Source of the DNA: Pseudoflavonifractor intestinihominis | GTDB lineage: Bacteria > Bacillota > Clostridia > Oscillospirales > Oscillospiraceae | Direction of reading: 5' to 3' | DNA length: 21,267 nucleotides | Assembly: GCF_040096055.1 (NCBI RefSeq) | Contig: NZ_JBBMFK010000041.1 | Location: 1 to 21,267 of the forward strand | Shown: one piece after another, positions 7,349 to 15,437 of the stretch | Layout: the number at the start of each line of letters is the position of its first letter | How positions within the stretch are numbered: the stretch's first letter is position 1 | Program-made: the position numbers and the translations under genes | Notes under the pieces: generated by a model | Databases searched by the model: none | The model's input: the letters and a program-made list of their open reading frames with translations, nothing else | What the model was told of the DNA's origin: nothing

Positions 7349-9736
7349 TTACAGATAGGGCGCCACATCCGCCTCGGTGATGGAGCGGACGTTGGTTCGG
7401 CCGTTCTCCAGGGCGGGAAGGGTGAGGGTGCCGTTGTTGATGAGCTCCACTGCCTTCAGGTAGGCGGGAGAGGTCTCGTCAATGCCGGTGTAGAGATGCC
7501 AGTTGTCATAGTTGAAGGCGTCGCCGTCCACGGTGCCCTTCAGGGCCTCCTTGATGTAGCGGATGGCCAGGGCGCGGACCGTGCCGTCGTCCCCCCATTT
7601 CTCCGAGGAGCTGAACACGATTTCCAGCTGGCGGCCCGCCAGACAGCCGCCCTTGCCCAGCCACTTGTTCATGCTGTACGAGTTGGTGCCCAGCAGGATC
7701 TCCATGTCGTCGGTGATGGGGGTGGTCTTGGGCATGCCCTTGTCGTCCAGCACAGGGGTGCCGTCCTCGTGGTAGTCGGTGATGAGGCAAAGGTCCTTCA
7801 CCCGGCTGCCCGCCTCCTGGGTCAGGTCCAGGCAGTAGGTGATGCCGCCGCCGATGTTGTTGGTGCTGTACTTGGACTGGCGGCGCTCCGGATTGTAGCT
7901 CACCGTCAGGTCGCCGGGCTTGATCTGATTGAAGTACTGGGCGCTGTACTCCAGCAGGGCCTTCAGGTCCCTACCGGTCACCTTGTAGACGGTGATCTCG
8001 CCGCCGGAGTAGGAGTAGCTGGAGGAGATGCTCTTGATGCTCACGTCGCCCACAGGGAAGCCGGCGTTCTCATAGTCGGTGTTGAGGATGACCGCCTGGG
8101 CGCCGGAATAGTGCATGGCGGCGGAGAAGAGCAGATTCCAGATGCCGGTGGCCTCGGTGTACCCGGCGGAGATGCCCTTGATCTTGTCGGTGCCGTTCAG
8201 GTCACTGTTGATGAGGGTGCCGATGGGGGTGTTGACATAGCCGCTCAGCTCGGTCTTGTAGGGGGCCATCCGCTCCACCATGGCCTGGTCCTCCTCGTGG
8301 CCGGCGGGGATGGCGCAGGCCCGCTTGGATACCACCTTATAGCCGTCTCCGTCGGGGGCCAGGGTCAGATCCACGGCGGAGTAGATCTTGGCGTAGTTCT
8401 GGGGCTCGGTGATGAGCACGCCGTTGACCGTCCGGCTGGGCACCAGCTGGTGGGCGTGGCCCGCCACGATCACGTCCAGCTCGGGGAAGGCGTTGGCGAT
8501 GTCGCTGACGCTGGAGCCCTCCACGTCGTTCTCCCGGTCCAGACCCATGTGGAACACGCCGATGATGGCGTCCACGTTCTGGGCCTTTAGCTCCTGGATG
8601 GCCAGCTTGGTCTCCCCGATGGGGTTGTGGACGTCCACCTGGTCCAGGGTGCCCTTGCCCGCCTCAAACTCCTGGATGAGGGGGGTGGTCAGGCCGATGA
8701 AGCCCAGCCGGACCCCGTCCCGCTCCACCACGGTGGTGGCGGGCATATAGCGCTTGTCCGTGCCCTTCAGGTACACGTTGCCCGACAGGACCGCGCCGTC
8801 AAACTGGGCCGCCAGCTTGGCCCGGCGGGCAAGGTCGAAGTTGTACTCGTGGTTGCCCCAGGTCCACAGGTCGTAGTCCAGGGCATTCATGGCGGCGATC
8901 ATGGGGTTGGAGTCGTGGTCGATGAAGTACTCCACGTAGTTGGCCTGCACCGCGTCGCCGCAGTCCACCAGCACCACATTTTTGTTCTTGGCCCGCTCCT
9001 GGCCGAACCGGGTGGCCAGGTAGGTCAGGCTGCCGGAGGTGTTTGCCTGATCCAGGGCGAAGTCCCAGGGGACGAACCAGCCGTGGAGGTCGCTGGTGGC
9101 CAGCAGGCGGACCTGCTTGGCGTCGGGATAGAGGGGCTCCACCTGGGAGAGCTTGAACAGCATCTGGGCCAGCTCCGCCCGGACGGCGGTGCCGTTGGGG
9201 TCCAGCAGGCCGCCCGGCTTGCCGGAGAGCACCCCGGCGGCCAGACACCACTTCATCCCATCCGCCGCCCAGCTGCCCACGTCGGCGCAGTCGGGGGCGG
9301 CGGTCAGGTCGGGGCCGCCCTCGGGGGAGGTGAGCAGGGCCACCTGCTGGCCGTAACGGTAGAAGATGGCTGCCAGCTCGCCCCGGGTGATGAGCCGGTC
9401 GCCGTCAAAGAGCTTGCTGTCAGGCACGGCGGCCAGGCCGGTGTACTCCGCCCAGCCCGCCGCGTCGGCGTACCAGGTGCCCGCCGTGTCGGTAAAGCTG
9501 GCGGTCGGGGCCACCGGCGTGCCGGCCATACGGTAGAGGGTCTGGAACACCACCCCACGGGTCACCGGGCCGCTGGGCTGAAAATCTCCATCCACGGCGG
9601 TCATAATGCCTTCTTTCATCACATAGGCCTGTGCTTCTGCGTACCAGGGGAGGGATTCTGTCTCCGCGGCCAGGGCGGATACAGTCAGGGACAGCAGCAG
9701 AGCGGCTGCTGTCAGGATGCTCATGGCGCGTTTCAC
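7349..9736 (-). CDS. S-layer-anchored 5'-nucleotidase / cyclic phosphodiesterase
   Basis: A 795-residue exported protein. Residues 1-24 are a signal peptide (MKRAMSILTAAALLLS, cleavage after SALA). About 25-205 hold three SLH repeats (TRGVVFQTLYRM 59-70, TRGELAAIFYRYG 117-129, VRAELAQMLFKL 185-196) that bind secondary wall polymer. From 209 a calcineurin-like phosphatase follows: D216/H218 (SDLHG), D258/D261 (DCGD), GNHE 295-298 and GHAH 426-429 bind two metals. The C-terminal 5'-nucleotidase substrate domain follows from about 480. It should release phosphate and nucleosides from extracellular nucleotides or 2',3'-cyclic nucleotides; the exact substrate is not decidable. The GTG at 9736 is chosen for AAGGAGG nine bases upstream. 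It starts 48 bases after a Crp-like regulator gene, probably in one transcript. Confidence 0.92.
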   Translation of the reverse strand: MKRAMSILTAAALLLSLTVSALAAETESLPWYAEAQAYVMKEGIMTAVDGDFQPSGPVTRGVVFQTLYRMAGTPVAPTASFTDTAGTWYADAAGWAEYTGLAAVPDSKLFDGDRLITRGELAAIFYRYGQQVALLTSPEGGPDLTAAPDCADVGSWAADGMKWCLAAGVLSGKPGGLLDPNGTAVRAELAQMLFKLSQVEPLYPDAKQVRLLATSDLHGWFVPWDFALDQANTSGSLTYLATRFGQERAKNKNVVLVDCGDAVQANYVEYFIDHDSNPMIAAMNALDYDLWTWGNHEYNFDLARRAKLAAQFDGAVLSGNVYLKGTDKRYMPATTVVERDGVRLGFIGLTTPLIQEFEAGKGTLDQVDVHNPIGETKLAIQELKAQNVDAIIGVFHMGLDRENDVEGSSVSDIANAFPELDVIVAGHAHQLVPSRTVNGVLITEPQNYAKIYSAVDLTLAPDGDGYKVVSKRACAIPAGHEEDQAMVERMAPYKTELSGYVNTPIGTLINSDLNGTDKIKGISAGYTEATGIWNLLFSAAMHYSGAQAVILNTDYENAGFPVGDVSIKSISSSYSYSGGEITVYKVTGRDLKALLEYSAQYFNQIKPGDLTVSYNPERRQSKYSTNNIGGGITYCLDLTQEAGSRVKDLCLITDYHEDGTPVLDDKGMPKTTPITDDMEILLGTNSYSMNKWLGKGGCLAGRQLEIVFSSSEKWGDDGTVRALAIRYIKEALKGTVDGDAFNYDNWHLYTGIDETSPAYLKAVELINNGTLTLPALENGRTNVRSITEADVAPYL

Positions 9737-9784
9737 GTTTGTTTGCCTCCTTCTTTCACGGGCTGATAATGCCGCAAAACAGCC

Positions 9785-10474
9785 TCAGCAGGAGGGACCC
9801 CAGGTATCCAACAGCCGCTGATGCTGTGACGCGCTGATTCGGACCTTGCCCCGCACGATGGACAGGTAGCCCTCGTCCCGCAGGCGCATCAGGCAGCGGT
9901 CCAGGGTCTTCTGGCTGATGATGACCTCGCTGGCGATGCGGGAGCGGGTCTTGAGCACCACGGACTCCCGGTCTCCCGGCGGGGCGAGGACACAGTGCTG
10001 GAGCAGGAAGAGTGCGGTCTTGTCCAGGCTGGAGCGGAAGGCGGCGTTGCCCCGGCTGTGGGACAGGGCGAAGTTCTTCCGGCTCACAACCTGGGCCACG
10101 GACCAGAGAAAGTCCACGTCGCTGCGGAGCAGCTGGGCAAACTCCTCGGCGGAGGACCGCAGGGCGATGCACCGGGCCGCGGCGGAGACGCTGGCGGCAT
10201 AGGTGCCGATGCCGGCCAGGATCTCCAGCTCGGAGATCAGGGTGGGGGCGTGCATGGTCATCCAGGCGGAGAATTTGCCCTCCATGGTCTCGTTGCAGAC
10301 CAGAAGTTCGCCGGAGAGAACGTAGTAGACGTATTCCACCGGCTCGTCCCGCACCACCACCTTCTGACCGGAGGTGAACTGTACCAGTGTGGAGATCTCC
10401 AGCAGGCGGGGCGGGAGCTGCCGGAGCTGGAGGGCCAGGGCGGGGTACCGCGCGCACAGGTTGTCCAGAGTCAT
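9785..10474 (-). CDS. Crp/Fnr-family transcription regulator (paralogue 2)
   Basis: A 229-residue relative of the regulator at 6418-7110. A cNMP-type barrel spans about 25-125 and a winged helix about 178-212 (ASEVIISQKTLDRCLMRLRD, then YLSIVRGKV). The CRP cAMP-contact Arg is absent (GIGTYAASV), so it probably senses something other than cAMP. The ATG at 10474 has AGGAGG eight bases upstream. It ends 48 bases before the SLH nucleotidase gene with no terminator between, so it is likely the first gene of that unit and may control it or itself. Its promoter region also abuts the hydrogenase operon terminator; control of hydrogenase genes is possible but unproven. Confidence 0.9.
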   Translation of the reverse strand: MTLDNLCARYPALALQLRQLPPRLLEISTLVQFTSGQKVVVRDEPVEYVYYVLSGELLVCNETMEGKFSAWMTMHAPTLISELEILAGIGTYAASVSAAARCIALRSSAEEFAQLLRSDVDFLWSVAQVVSRKNFALSHSRGNAAFRSSLDKTALFLLQHCVLAPPGDRESVVLKTRSRIASEVIISQKTLDRCLMRLRDEGYLSIVRGKVRISASQHQRLLDTWGPSC

Positions 10475-10514
10475 AGAGCAGCCTCCTATGTATATAACTT
10501 ACAATTTAATGAAC

Positions 10515-10570
10515 AAAAAACAGGTTTTTTTCTCTAAAATTATTATATCAGCGGCAAGCGGAGAAAAAAA
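10515..10570 (-). promoter_or_regulatory. Promoter region of Crp-like gene 2
   Basis: Minus strand has a perfect -10 TATAAT (10547-10542) with only a weak T-rich -35 (10570-10565) at 17 bases, as expected for a regulated or activator-dependent promoter. In the leader an A6-loop-T6 palindrome (10515-10530) could form a weak hairpin. Confidence 0.5.
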
Positions 10571-10625
10571 CCCCAACTGGCTCAATTGATTCGAAGCAGA
10601 AGGATTTGAGGCGGGATTTCGAATG

Positions 10626-10661
10626 AAAAAGCCGGGGCGCGTCAGACGACGCGCCCCGGCT
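10626..10661 (-). terminator. Intrinsic terminator of the hydrogenase operon
   Basis: A perfect stem of 13 bp (10631-10643 with 10648-10660; 14 with the next A-T pair) and a 4-base loop, followed on the minus strand by TTTTT (10630-10626). It begins about 10 bases after the hndD stop and is the strongest terminator in the window. Confidence 0.92.
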
Positions 10662-10670
10662 GAAAACGGA

Positions 10671-12425
10671 TCACTCTGTGCGGTACCGCTTCTGGGGGAT
10701 ATAGGTGGTGTGGAGCAGCTCGTGGGCCCGGTGGCCGCCGGGCTCGCCCAGGTACTCCTTGTAGACCTGCTGGAGCACCGGGTTCTCATGGCTGCGGCGG
10801 TAGGTCATGCCGGCGTCCTGGGTGTAGAGGGCCTTGGCCCGCAGGGAGCGGATATCGGTCCAGTTGCGCACGTCGGCGTGCTGGATGGGCTGGCCGCCGC
10901 CGTTGATACAGCCGCCGGGGCAGGCCATGATCTCGATGAAGTCGTACTGCATCTCGCCGGACTTGACGCCGTCCAGCACCTTCTTGGCGTTTGCCAGGCC
11001 GGAGACCGCGCACACCCGGACGGTCTTGCCGGGCAGCTCGTAGGTGGCCTCCTTGATGCCGGTCATGCCGCGGACCTCGGTGAAGTCCAGGGGCTTCATC
11101 TCGCCCTTGGTGACGATCTCCACCACGGTGCGCAGGGCGGCCTCCATCACGCCGCCGGAGGCGCCGAAGATGGTGGCCGCGCCGGTGGACAGGCCCAGCA
11201 TCTCGTCAAACTCGCCGTCGGGCAGGTTCTGGAACAGCAGGCCGGCCCGGGTGATCATGCGGCCCAGCTCACGGGTGGTGAGGGAGATGTCCACGGGCAG
11301 CCAGCCGTGCTGGCGCATCTCCTCCCGCCGGACCTCGTACTTCTTGGCGGTACAGGGCATGACGGACACCACCACGATGTCCCGGGGGTTGATGCCCATC
11401 TTCTCGGCGTAGTAGCTCTTGACCAGGGAGCCGAACATCTGCTGGGGGGACTTGCAGGTGGACAGGTTGGGGATCATCTCAGGGTAGTGCTGCTCACAGA
11501 ACCGGATCCAGCCGGGGGAGCAGGAGGTGATGAGGGGCAGGGTGCCGCCCTCCTGGAGGCGGTGGAGGAACTCGGTGCCCTCCTCCATGATGGTGAAGTC
11601 GGCGGCGTTGTCCACGTCAAAGACCTTGTCGAAGCCCAGGCGGCGCAGGGCGGTGACCATCTTGCCCTCCACGTTGGTGCCGATGGGCATGCCGAAGCAC
11701 TCGCCCAGGGTGACACGGATGGAGGGGGCGGGTCCCACCACCACGTGCTTGGTGGGGTCGTTGAGGGCGGCCCAGACCTTGGCGGTGTCGTCCTTCTCCT
11801 GGAGGGCGCCGGTGGGGCAGGCCACGATGCACTGGCCGCAGGACACGCAGTCCACCTCGTTCAGGTCCCGGTCAAAGGCGCAGCCCACGTGGGTGGCAAA
11901 GCCCCGGTCGTTGCAGCCGATGACGCCCACCTCCTGGGTCTTGCGGCACACGGCGGTGCACCGGCGGCACAGGACGCACTTGGAGTTGTCTCGGATCAGG
12001 TGGGGGGCGGAGTCCTCGATCTGGGGGACCAGGCCGTCGGCGGCGTACCGCACGGCGTCAATGCCCAGATCCCGGGCCAGATCCTGGAGCTCGCAGCGGC
12101 CGCTGCGGGCGCAGGTGAGGCAGTCCATCCGGTGGTTGGACAGAATCAGCTCCAGGGTGAGCTGACGGGAGTGGCGGACCTTTTCCGTGTTGGTGAAGAC
12201 CTCCATCCCCTCGCTGACCGGGTACACGCAGGAGGCCACCAGGCTCTTGGCACCCTTGACCTCCACCACGCAGATACGGCAGGCGCCGATCTCGTTGATG
12301 TCCTTCAGAAAGCAAAGGGAGGGGATCTTGATACCCGCGTTCCGGGCCGCCTCCAGCACGGTGGTGCCGGCGGGCACGGAGACCGGGATATTGTCGATTT
12401 TCAGATTGACCATTTTCTGTTCCAT
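10671..12425 (-). CDS. hndD: [FeFe]-hydrogenase catalytic subunit HndD/HydA
   Basis: A 584-residue cytosolic enzyme making H2. In order: a 2Fe-2S domain (C38, C49, C52, C66), a His-Cys3 4Fe-4S site (H98, C102, C105, C111), two 4Fe-4S clusters (C150/153/156/160 and C193/196/199/203), the H-cluster domain and a small-subunit-like tail from about 545. H-cluster motifs are TSCSPGW (300-306), MPCTAKKYE (356-364) and IMACPGGCINGGGQP (499-513). The first motif has Ser303 where clostridial CpI has a second Cys; I recall the same variant in other HndD/HydA proteins. It takes electrons from HndC/HndA, probably with ferredoxin in a bifurcating complex. The ATG at 12425 follows AAAGGAGGGG. It is the last gene of the operon, 15 bases after hndC. 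Confidence 0.97.
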   Translation of the reverse strand: MEQKMVNLKIDNIPVSVPAGTTVLEAARNAGIKIPSLCFLKDINEIGACRICVVEVKGAKSLVASCVYPVSEGMEVFTNTEKVRHSRQLTLELILSNHRMDCLTCARSGRCELQDLARDLGIDAVRYAADGLVPQIEDSAPHLIRDNSKCVLCRRCTAVCRKTQEVGVIGCNDRGFATHVGCAFDRDLNEVDCVSCGQCIVACPTGALQEKDDTAKVWAALNDPTKHVVVGPAPSIRVTLGECFGMPIGTNVEGKMVTALRRLGFDKVFDVDNAADFTIMEEGTEFLHRLQEGGTLPLITSCSPGWIRFCEQHYPEMIPNLSTCKSPQQMFGSLVKSYYAEKMGINPRDIVVVSVMPCTAKKYEVRREEMRQHGWLPVDISLTTRELGRMITRAGLLFQNLPDGEFDEMLGLSTGAATIFGASGGVMEAALRTVVEIVTKGEMKPLDFTEVRGMTGIKEATYELPGKTVRVCAVSGLANAKKVLDGVKSGEMQYDFIEIMACPGGCINGGGQPIQHADVRNWTDIRSLRAKALYTQDAGMTYRRSHENPVLQQVYKEYLGEPGGHRAHELLHTTYIPQKRYRTE

Positions 12426-12440
12426 CTTCTTTCCCCTCCT

Positions 12441-14243
12441 TTAGCCCTTGTGAATGGCGCCGAAGCGGCAGTTGTCCATACACACGCCGCACTTGATACA
12501 CTTGCTCTGATCCACCACGTGGGGCGCCCGCACCGCGCCGGAGATGGCGCCCGCCGGGCAGTTCTTGGCGCACAGGGTGCAGCCCTTGCACAACTGGGGA
12601 TCAATGGTGTACCGCAGCAGGTTCTTGCACACGCCGGCGGGGCACCGCTTCTCCACCACGTGGGCCACGTACTCGTCCCGGAAGTGCTTCAGCGTGGACA
12701 GCACCGGGTTGGGGGCGGTCTGGCCCAGGCCGCACAGGGCGCTGGACTTCAGGTGGTAGCACAGCTCCTCGATGGTGTCCAGGTCCTCCAGGGTGCCCTT
12801 GCCCTCGGTGATCTTGGTCAGCAGGCCCAGCAGGCGCTTGGTGCCGATACGGCACACGGAGCACTTGCCGCAGCTCTCGTCCACAATGAACTCCAGGAAG
12901 AACTTGGCGATGTCCACCATGCAGTTGTCCTCATCCATGACGATGAGGCCGCCGGAGCCCATCATGGAGCCGATGGCGCCCAGGGAGTCGTAGTCCATGG
13001 GGGTGTCGATGAGGCTGGCGGGGATGCAGCCGCCGGAGGGGCCGCCGGTCTGGGCGGCCTTGAACTTCTTGCCATTGGGGCAGCCGCCGCCGATGTCCTC
13101 GATGATGGTGCGCAGGGGGGTGCCCATGGGGATCTCCACCAGGCCGGTGTTGGTGATCTTGCCGCCCAGGGCGAAGACCTTGGTGCCGGTGGACTTGGGC
13201 GTGCCGATGGCGGCGAACTTGTCCGCGCCGTTGTTGAGGATCCAGGTGATGTTGGCGTAGGTCTCAACGTTGTTGAGCAGGGTGGGCCGCTGGAACAGGC
13301 CCTTGTTGGCGGGGAAGGGAGGACGGGGGTGGGGCTCGCCGCGCTTGCCCTCGATGGAGGTCATGAGGGCGGTCTCCTCGCCGCAGACAAAGGCGCCCGC
13401 GCCCAGGCGCAGCTCCAGGTTGAAGGAGAAATCGGAGCCGAAGATGTTGTCGCCCAGCAGGCCGTACTCCTTGGCCTGCTTGATGGCGATCTCCAGCCGC
13501 TTGACGGCGATGGGGTACTCGGCGCGGACATAGATGTAGCCCTGCTGGGCGCCGATGCAGTAGCCGGCGATGGCCATGGCCTCGATGACGCTGTGGGGGT
13601 CGCCCTCCAGCACGGAGCGGTCCATGAAGGCGCCGGGGTCGCCCTCGTCGGCGTTGCAGCAGACGAACTTCACCCCGTCGGGGGACACGGCGTCGTGGGT
13701 GAACTGCCACTTCCGGCCCGTGGGGAAGCCGGCGCCGCCCCGGCCCCGGAGGCCGGAGGCCAGGATCTCGTCGATGATCTGCTGGGGCGGGATCTTCTCG
13801 GTGACAATGCGGCCCAGGGCGGCGTAGCCGTCCACGCCGATGTACTCGTCGATATTCTCCGGGTTGATGACGCCGCAGTTGCGCAGGGCGATGCGCAGCT
13901 GGTGCTTGTAGAAGGTGGTCTCGGACAGGCTGGTGGCGGTGCCGCCCTCGTCGCTCTCCATGTGGAGCAGCCGCTGGACGATACGGCCCTTGACGATGTG
14001 CTCGGAGACGATCTCGGGCACGTCGGCCGGGGTGACCTTGGTGTAGCAGGCGCCCTCGGGGTAGATCATGACGATGGGGCCCATGGCGCACAGGCCGAAG
14101 CAGCCGGTCTTGACCACCTGGGCCTCCTTGGCCATGCCCTGGGCCTCCAGCTCACGCTCGAAGGCCTCGATGATCTTCAGACTGTTGGAGGAGGTGCAGC
14201 CGGTGCCGGTACAGACCAGGATGTGGGATCGAACCAGATTCAT
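12441..14243 (-). CDS. hndC: NADH/NADP-dehydrogenase subunit HndC (NuoF/HydB-like)
   Basis: A 600-residue flavoprotein. The N-terminal thioredoxin-like 2Fe-2S domain has C11, C16, C48 and C52. The NuoF core carries FMN/NAD-binding GRGGAGFPTG (167-176), then a 4Fe-4S site at C458, C461, C464 and C504. Two C-terminal ferredoxin clusters follow (C552/555/558/562 and C582/585/588/592). It oxidises or reduces NAD(P)H on FMN and passes electrons to HndD. In bifurcating HydABC-type enzymes this subunit is where NADH and ferredoxin electrons are coupled; coupling here is inferred from homology. The ATG at 14243 has AAAGGAGG nine bases upstream; a nearer ATG is out of frame. Gaps of 15 bases to both neighbours indicate tight co-expression. 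Confidence 0.97.
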   Translation of the reverse strand: MNLVRSHILVCTGTGCTSSNSLKIIEAFERELEAQGMAKEAQVVKTGCFGLCAMGPIVMIYPEGACYTKVTPADVPEIVSEHIVKGRIVQRLLHMESDEGGTATSLSETTFYKHQLRIALRNCGVINPENIDEYIGVDGYAALGRIVTEKIPPQQIIDEILASGLRGRGGAGFPTGRKWQFTHDAVSPDGVKFVCCNADEGDPGAFMDRSVLEGDPHSVIEAMAIAGYCIGAQQGYIYVRAEYPIAVKRLEIAIKQAKEYGLLGDNIFGSDFSFNLELRLGAGAFVCGEETALMTSIEGKRGEPHPRPPFPANKGLFQRPTLLNNVETYANITWILNNGADKFAAIGTPKSTGTKVFALGGKITNTGLVEIPMGTPLRTIIEDIGGGCPNGKKFKAAQTGGPSGGCIPASLIDTPMDYDSLGAIGSMMGSGGLIVMDEDNCMVDIAKFFLEFIVDESCGKCSVCRIGTKRLLGLLTKITEGKGTLEDLDTIEELCYHLKSSALCGLGQTAPNPVLSTLKHFRDEYVAHVVEKRCPAGVCKNLLRYTIDPQLCKGCTLCAKNCPAGAISGAVRAPHVVDQSKCIKCGVCMDNCRFGAIHKG

Positions 14244-14258
14244 GCCGCATACCCTCCT

Positions 14259-14627
14259 TTATTCCGCAGCGCCGATGGTGTACTCGGTCACCACCTGGCG
14301 GTTGACCAGATGGTCGGCCACGATCTTGGGCACCATCTCGGGCTTGAGCTTGACGTAGGTGACTTTCTCTTCGCCGGGGACGTACACCTCGGCGATGGGC
14401 TCCAGGCGGCACACGCCGATGCAGCCGGTCTGGGTGACGGTGACGTTCTTCAGCTCCCGCTTGTTGACCTCCTCCAGGAAGGCCTCCAGAACGGGCCGGG
14501 CGCCGGCGGCGATGCCGCAGGTGGCCATGCCCACCACGACGCGGATGGTATTTTCATCGGACTCCCGCAGACCGACCTGCTTCTGCATCCGGTCCCGGAT
14601 GGCCTTCAGTTCTTCCAGGCTTTTCAC
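14259..14627 (-). CDS. hndB: Thioredoxin-like 2Fe-2S ferredoxin subunit HndB
   Basis: A 122-residue thioredoxin-like ferredoxin subunit of the Hnd hydrogenase. The visible cysteines are C37 (ATCGIAAGA) and the pair C69/C73 (TGCIGVC); this gives three of the four ligands of a classic thioredoxin-like cluster, which as far as I recall is usual for HndB. It is thought to help electron transfer in the complex. I chose the GTG at 14627, which has GGGGG eight bases upstream and starts MKSLEEL as the family does; an in-frame ATG at 14642 adds five residues but has no ribosome binding site. It lies between the ATPase gene and hndC, 15 bases before the latter. Confidence 0.92.
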   Translation of the reverse strand: MKSLEELKAIRDRMQKQVGLRESDENTIRVVVGMATCGIAAGARPVLEAFLEEVNKRELKNVTVTQTGCIGVCRLEPIAEVYVPGEEKVTYVKLKPEMVPKIVADHLVNRQVVTEYTIGAAE

Positions 14628-14719
14628 GAATTCATCCCCCATTCAAACAAGTTGGTTTCCGCCCTGGGGCATCCCCCGGGCTGCCGCCGGCACGGGGAGA
14701 CCCCGCCGCGGCCCTGTCA

Positions 14720-14738
14720 GCGGGAGGCAACCTCCCGC
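14720..14738 (-). other. Hairpin between ATPase gene and hndB
   Basis: A perfect 8-bp stem (14720-14727 with 14731-14738) with a 3-base loop, just after the ATPase stop and without a T run. The surrounding gap is GC-rich and otherwise empty. It may be a processing or stability element between hydrogenase genes. Confidence 0.4.
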
Positions 14739-14745
14739 GCTGTGA

Positions 14746-15279
14746 TCAAACGGACTGCTCCAGCTCCTCCAGATAGCCACGCATCCACATGGCCACCTCC
14801 GGCTCGGCCAGGGAGATGCCCTCCCCCAGCACCGAGCGGATCTCCCGGGTGTCAAAGGTGAAGGAACCCCGGTCCGTGGTGTGGGTGTAGATGGTGTCCA
14901 CCTCCGGCGCGCCCTGCACCAGCAGGGCCACCGTGCCCGCCATATCGCCCAGGGGCGGACAGTCGATGTGGCCGCTGCAAAACCGGGCGGTCACCGTGGT
15001 GCCCACCCCCACCGTGCTCTCAATGGTCAGGCTGCCGCCGGTCTGTTCCGCCGTCAGGCGGAGAAGGGGCAGCCCCAGCCCCACCTTGCGGGTGGTGCGG
15101 GTGGTGGTAAAGGGGTCGGTGACGGAGGCCAGGAATTCGGGCGACATGCCCCGACCGTTGTCCCCGATGACCAGAACGAGCTGGCCCTCCCCCTCGGTCA
15201 GGGACAGCTCCAGCCGGGTACAGCCGGCGGAGATGGAGTTCTGGGCAATGTCCAGAATATGAAGGGAAAGCTCTTTCAT
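14746..15279 (-). CDS. Stand-alone histidine-kinase-like ATPase within the hnd genes
   Basis: A 177-residue cytosolic protein made of a GHKL/HATPase_c domain with no phospho-acceptor His domain. The N box (HILDIAQNSISAG, residues 7-19, Asn14), the G1 box (DNGRGM 40-45), the F box (DPFTTTR 55-61) and the G2 box (GLGL 67-70) are all present, so ATP binding is likely. Residues about 100-177 are a separate tail I do not recognise. It could be a protein kinase or anti-sigma-type switch acting on a partner. Its place between hndA and hndB is, as far as I recall, common for clostridial hydrogenase clusters, and suggests control of hydrogenase synthesis or activity. The ATG at 15279 is preceded by AGGGAGGG. 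Confidence 0.88.
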   Translation of the reverse strand: MKELSLHILDIAQNSISAGCTRLELSLTEGEGQLVLVIGDNGRGMSPEFLASVTDPFTTTRTTRKVGLGLPLLRLTAEQTGGSLTIESTVGVGTTVTARFCSGHIDCPPLGDMAGTVALLVQGAPEVDTIYTHTTDRGSFTFDTREIRSVLGEGISLAEPEVAMWMRGYLEELEQSV

Positions 15280-15437
15280 AATTCCGCCCTCCCTGGGGCT
15301 GGCTTATTTGTCACGCTTCCCACGCCTCGCGGTCGGGTCGCCTTCCCTGCGGCTCGGGCTGGTCTCCGGGCCGCTGTGCGGCCCTTTGCTCGCCCTCGCT
15401 CCGGTCCAGGCTCCCCTGCTCGGCGGCTCAGCGCTTC
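15280..15437 (-). other. GC-rich 158-base spacer with hairpin, possible dispersed repeat
   Basis: No gene or promoter is visible in this gap between hndA and the ATPase gene. It holds a perfect 7-bp hairpin (15368-15374 with 15378-15384) and many GAGC/GGCGA-like pieces, and its composition differs from the coding DNA on both sides. It resembles intergenic repeat elements of Oscillospiraceae, but only one copy is in the window. Confidence 0.35.

Noticed and set aside
6418..10474. cAMP-responsive CRP orthologues
   Set aside because: The Arg-Ser phosphate contact and the matching Glu context are missing in both regulators.
10623..14861. A 1412-codon open frame on the plus strand across the hydrogenase genes
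   Set aside because: It lies antisense to four clear genes, is rich in Gly, Ala, His and Asp as expected from the complement of GC-biased codons, and shows no domain.
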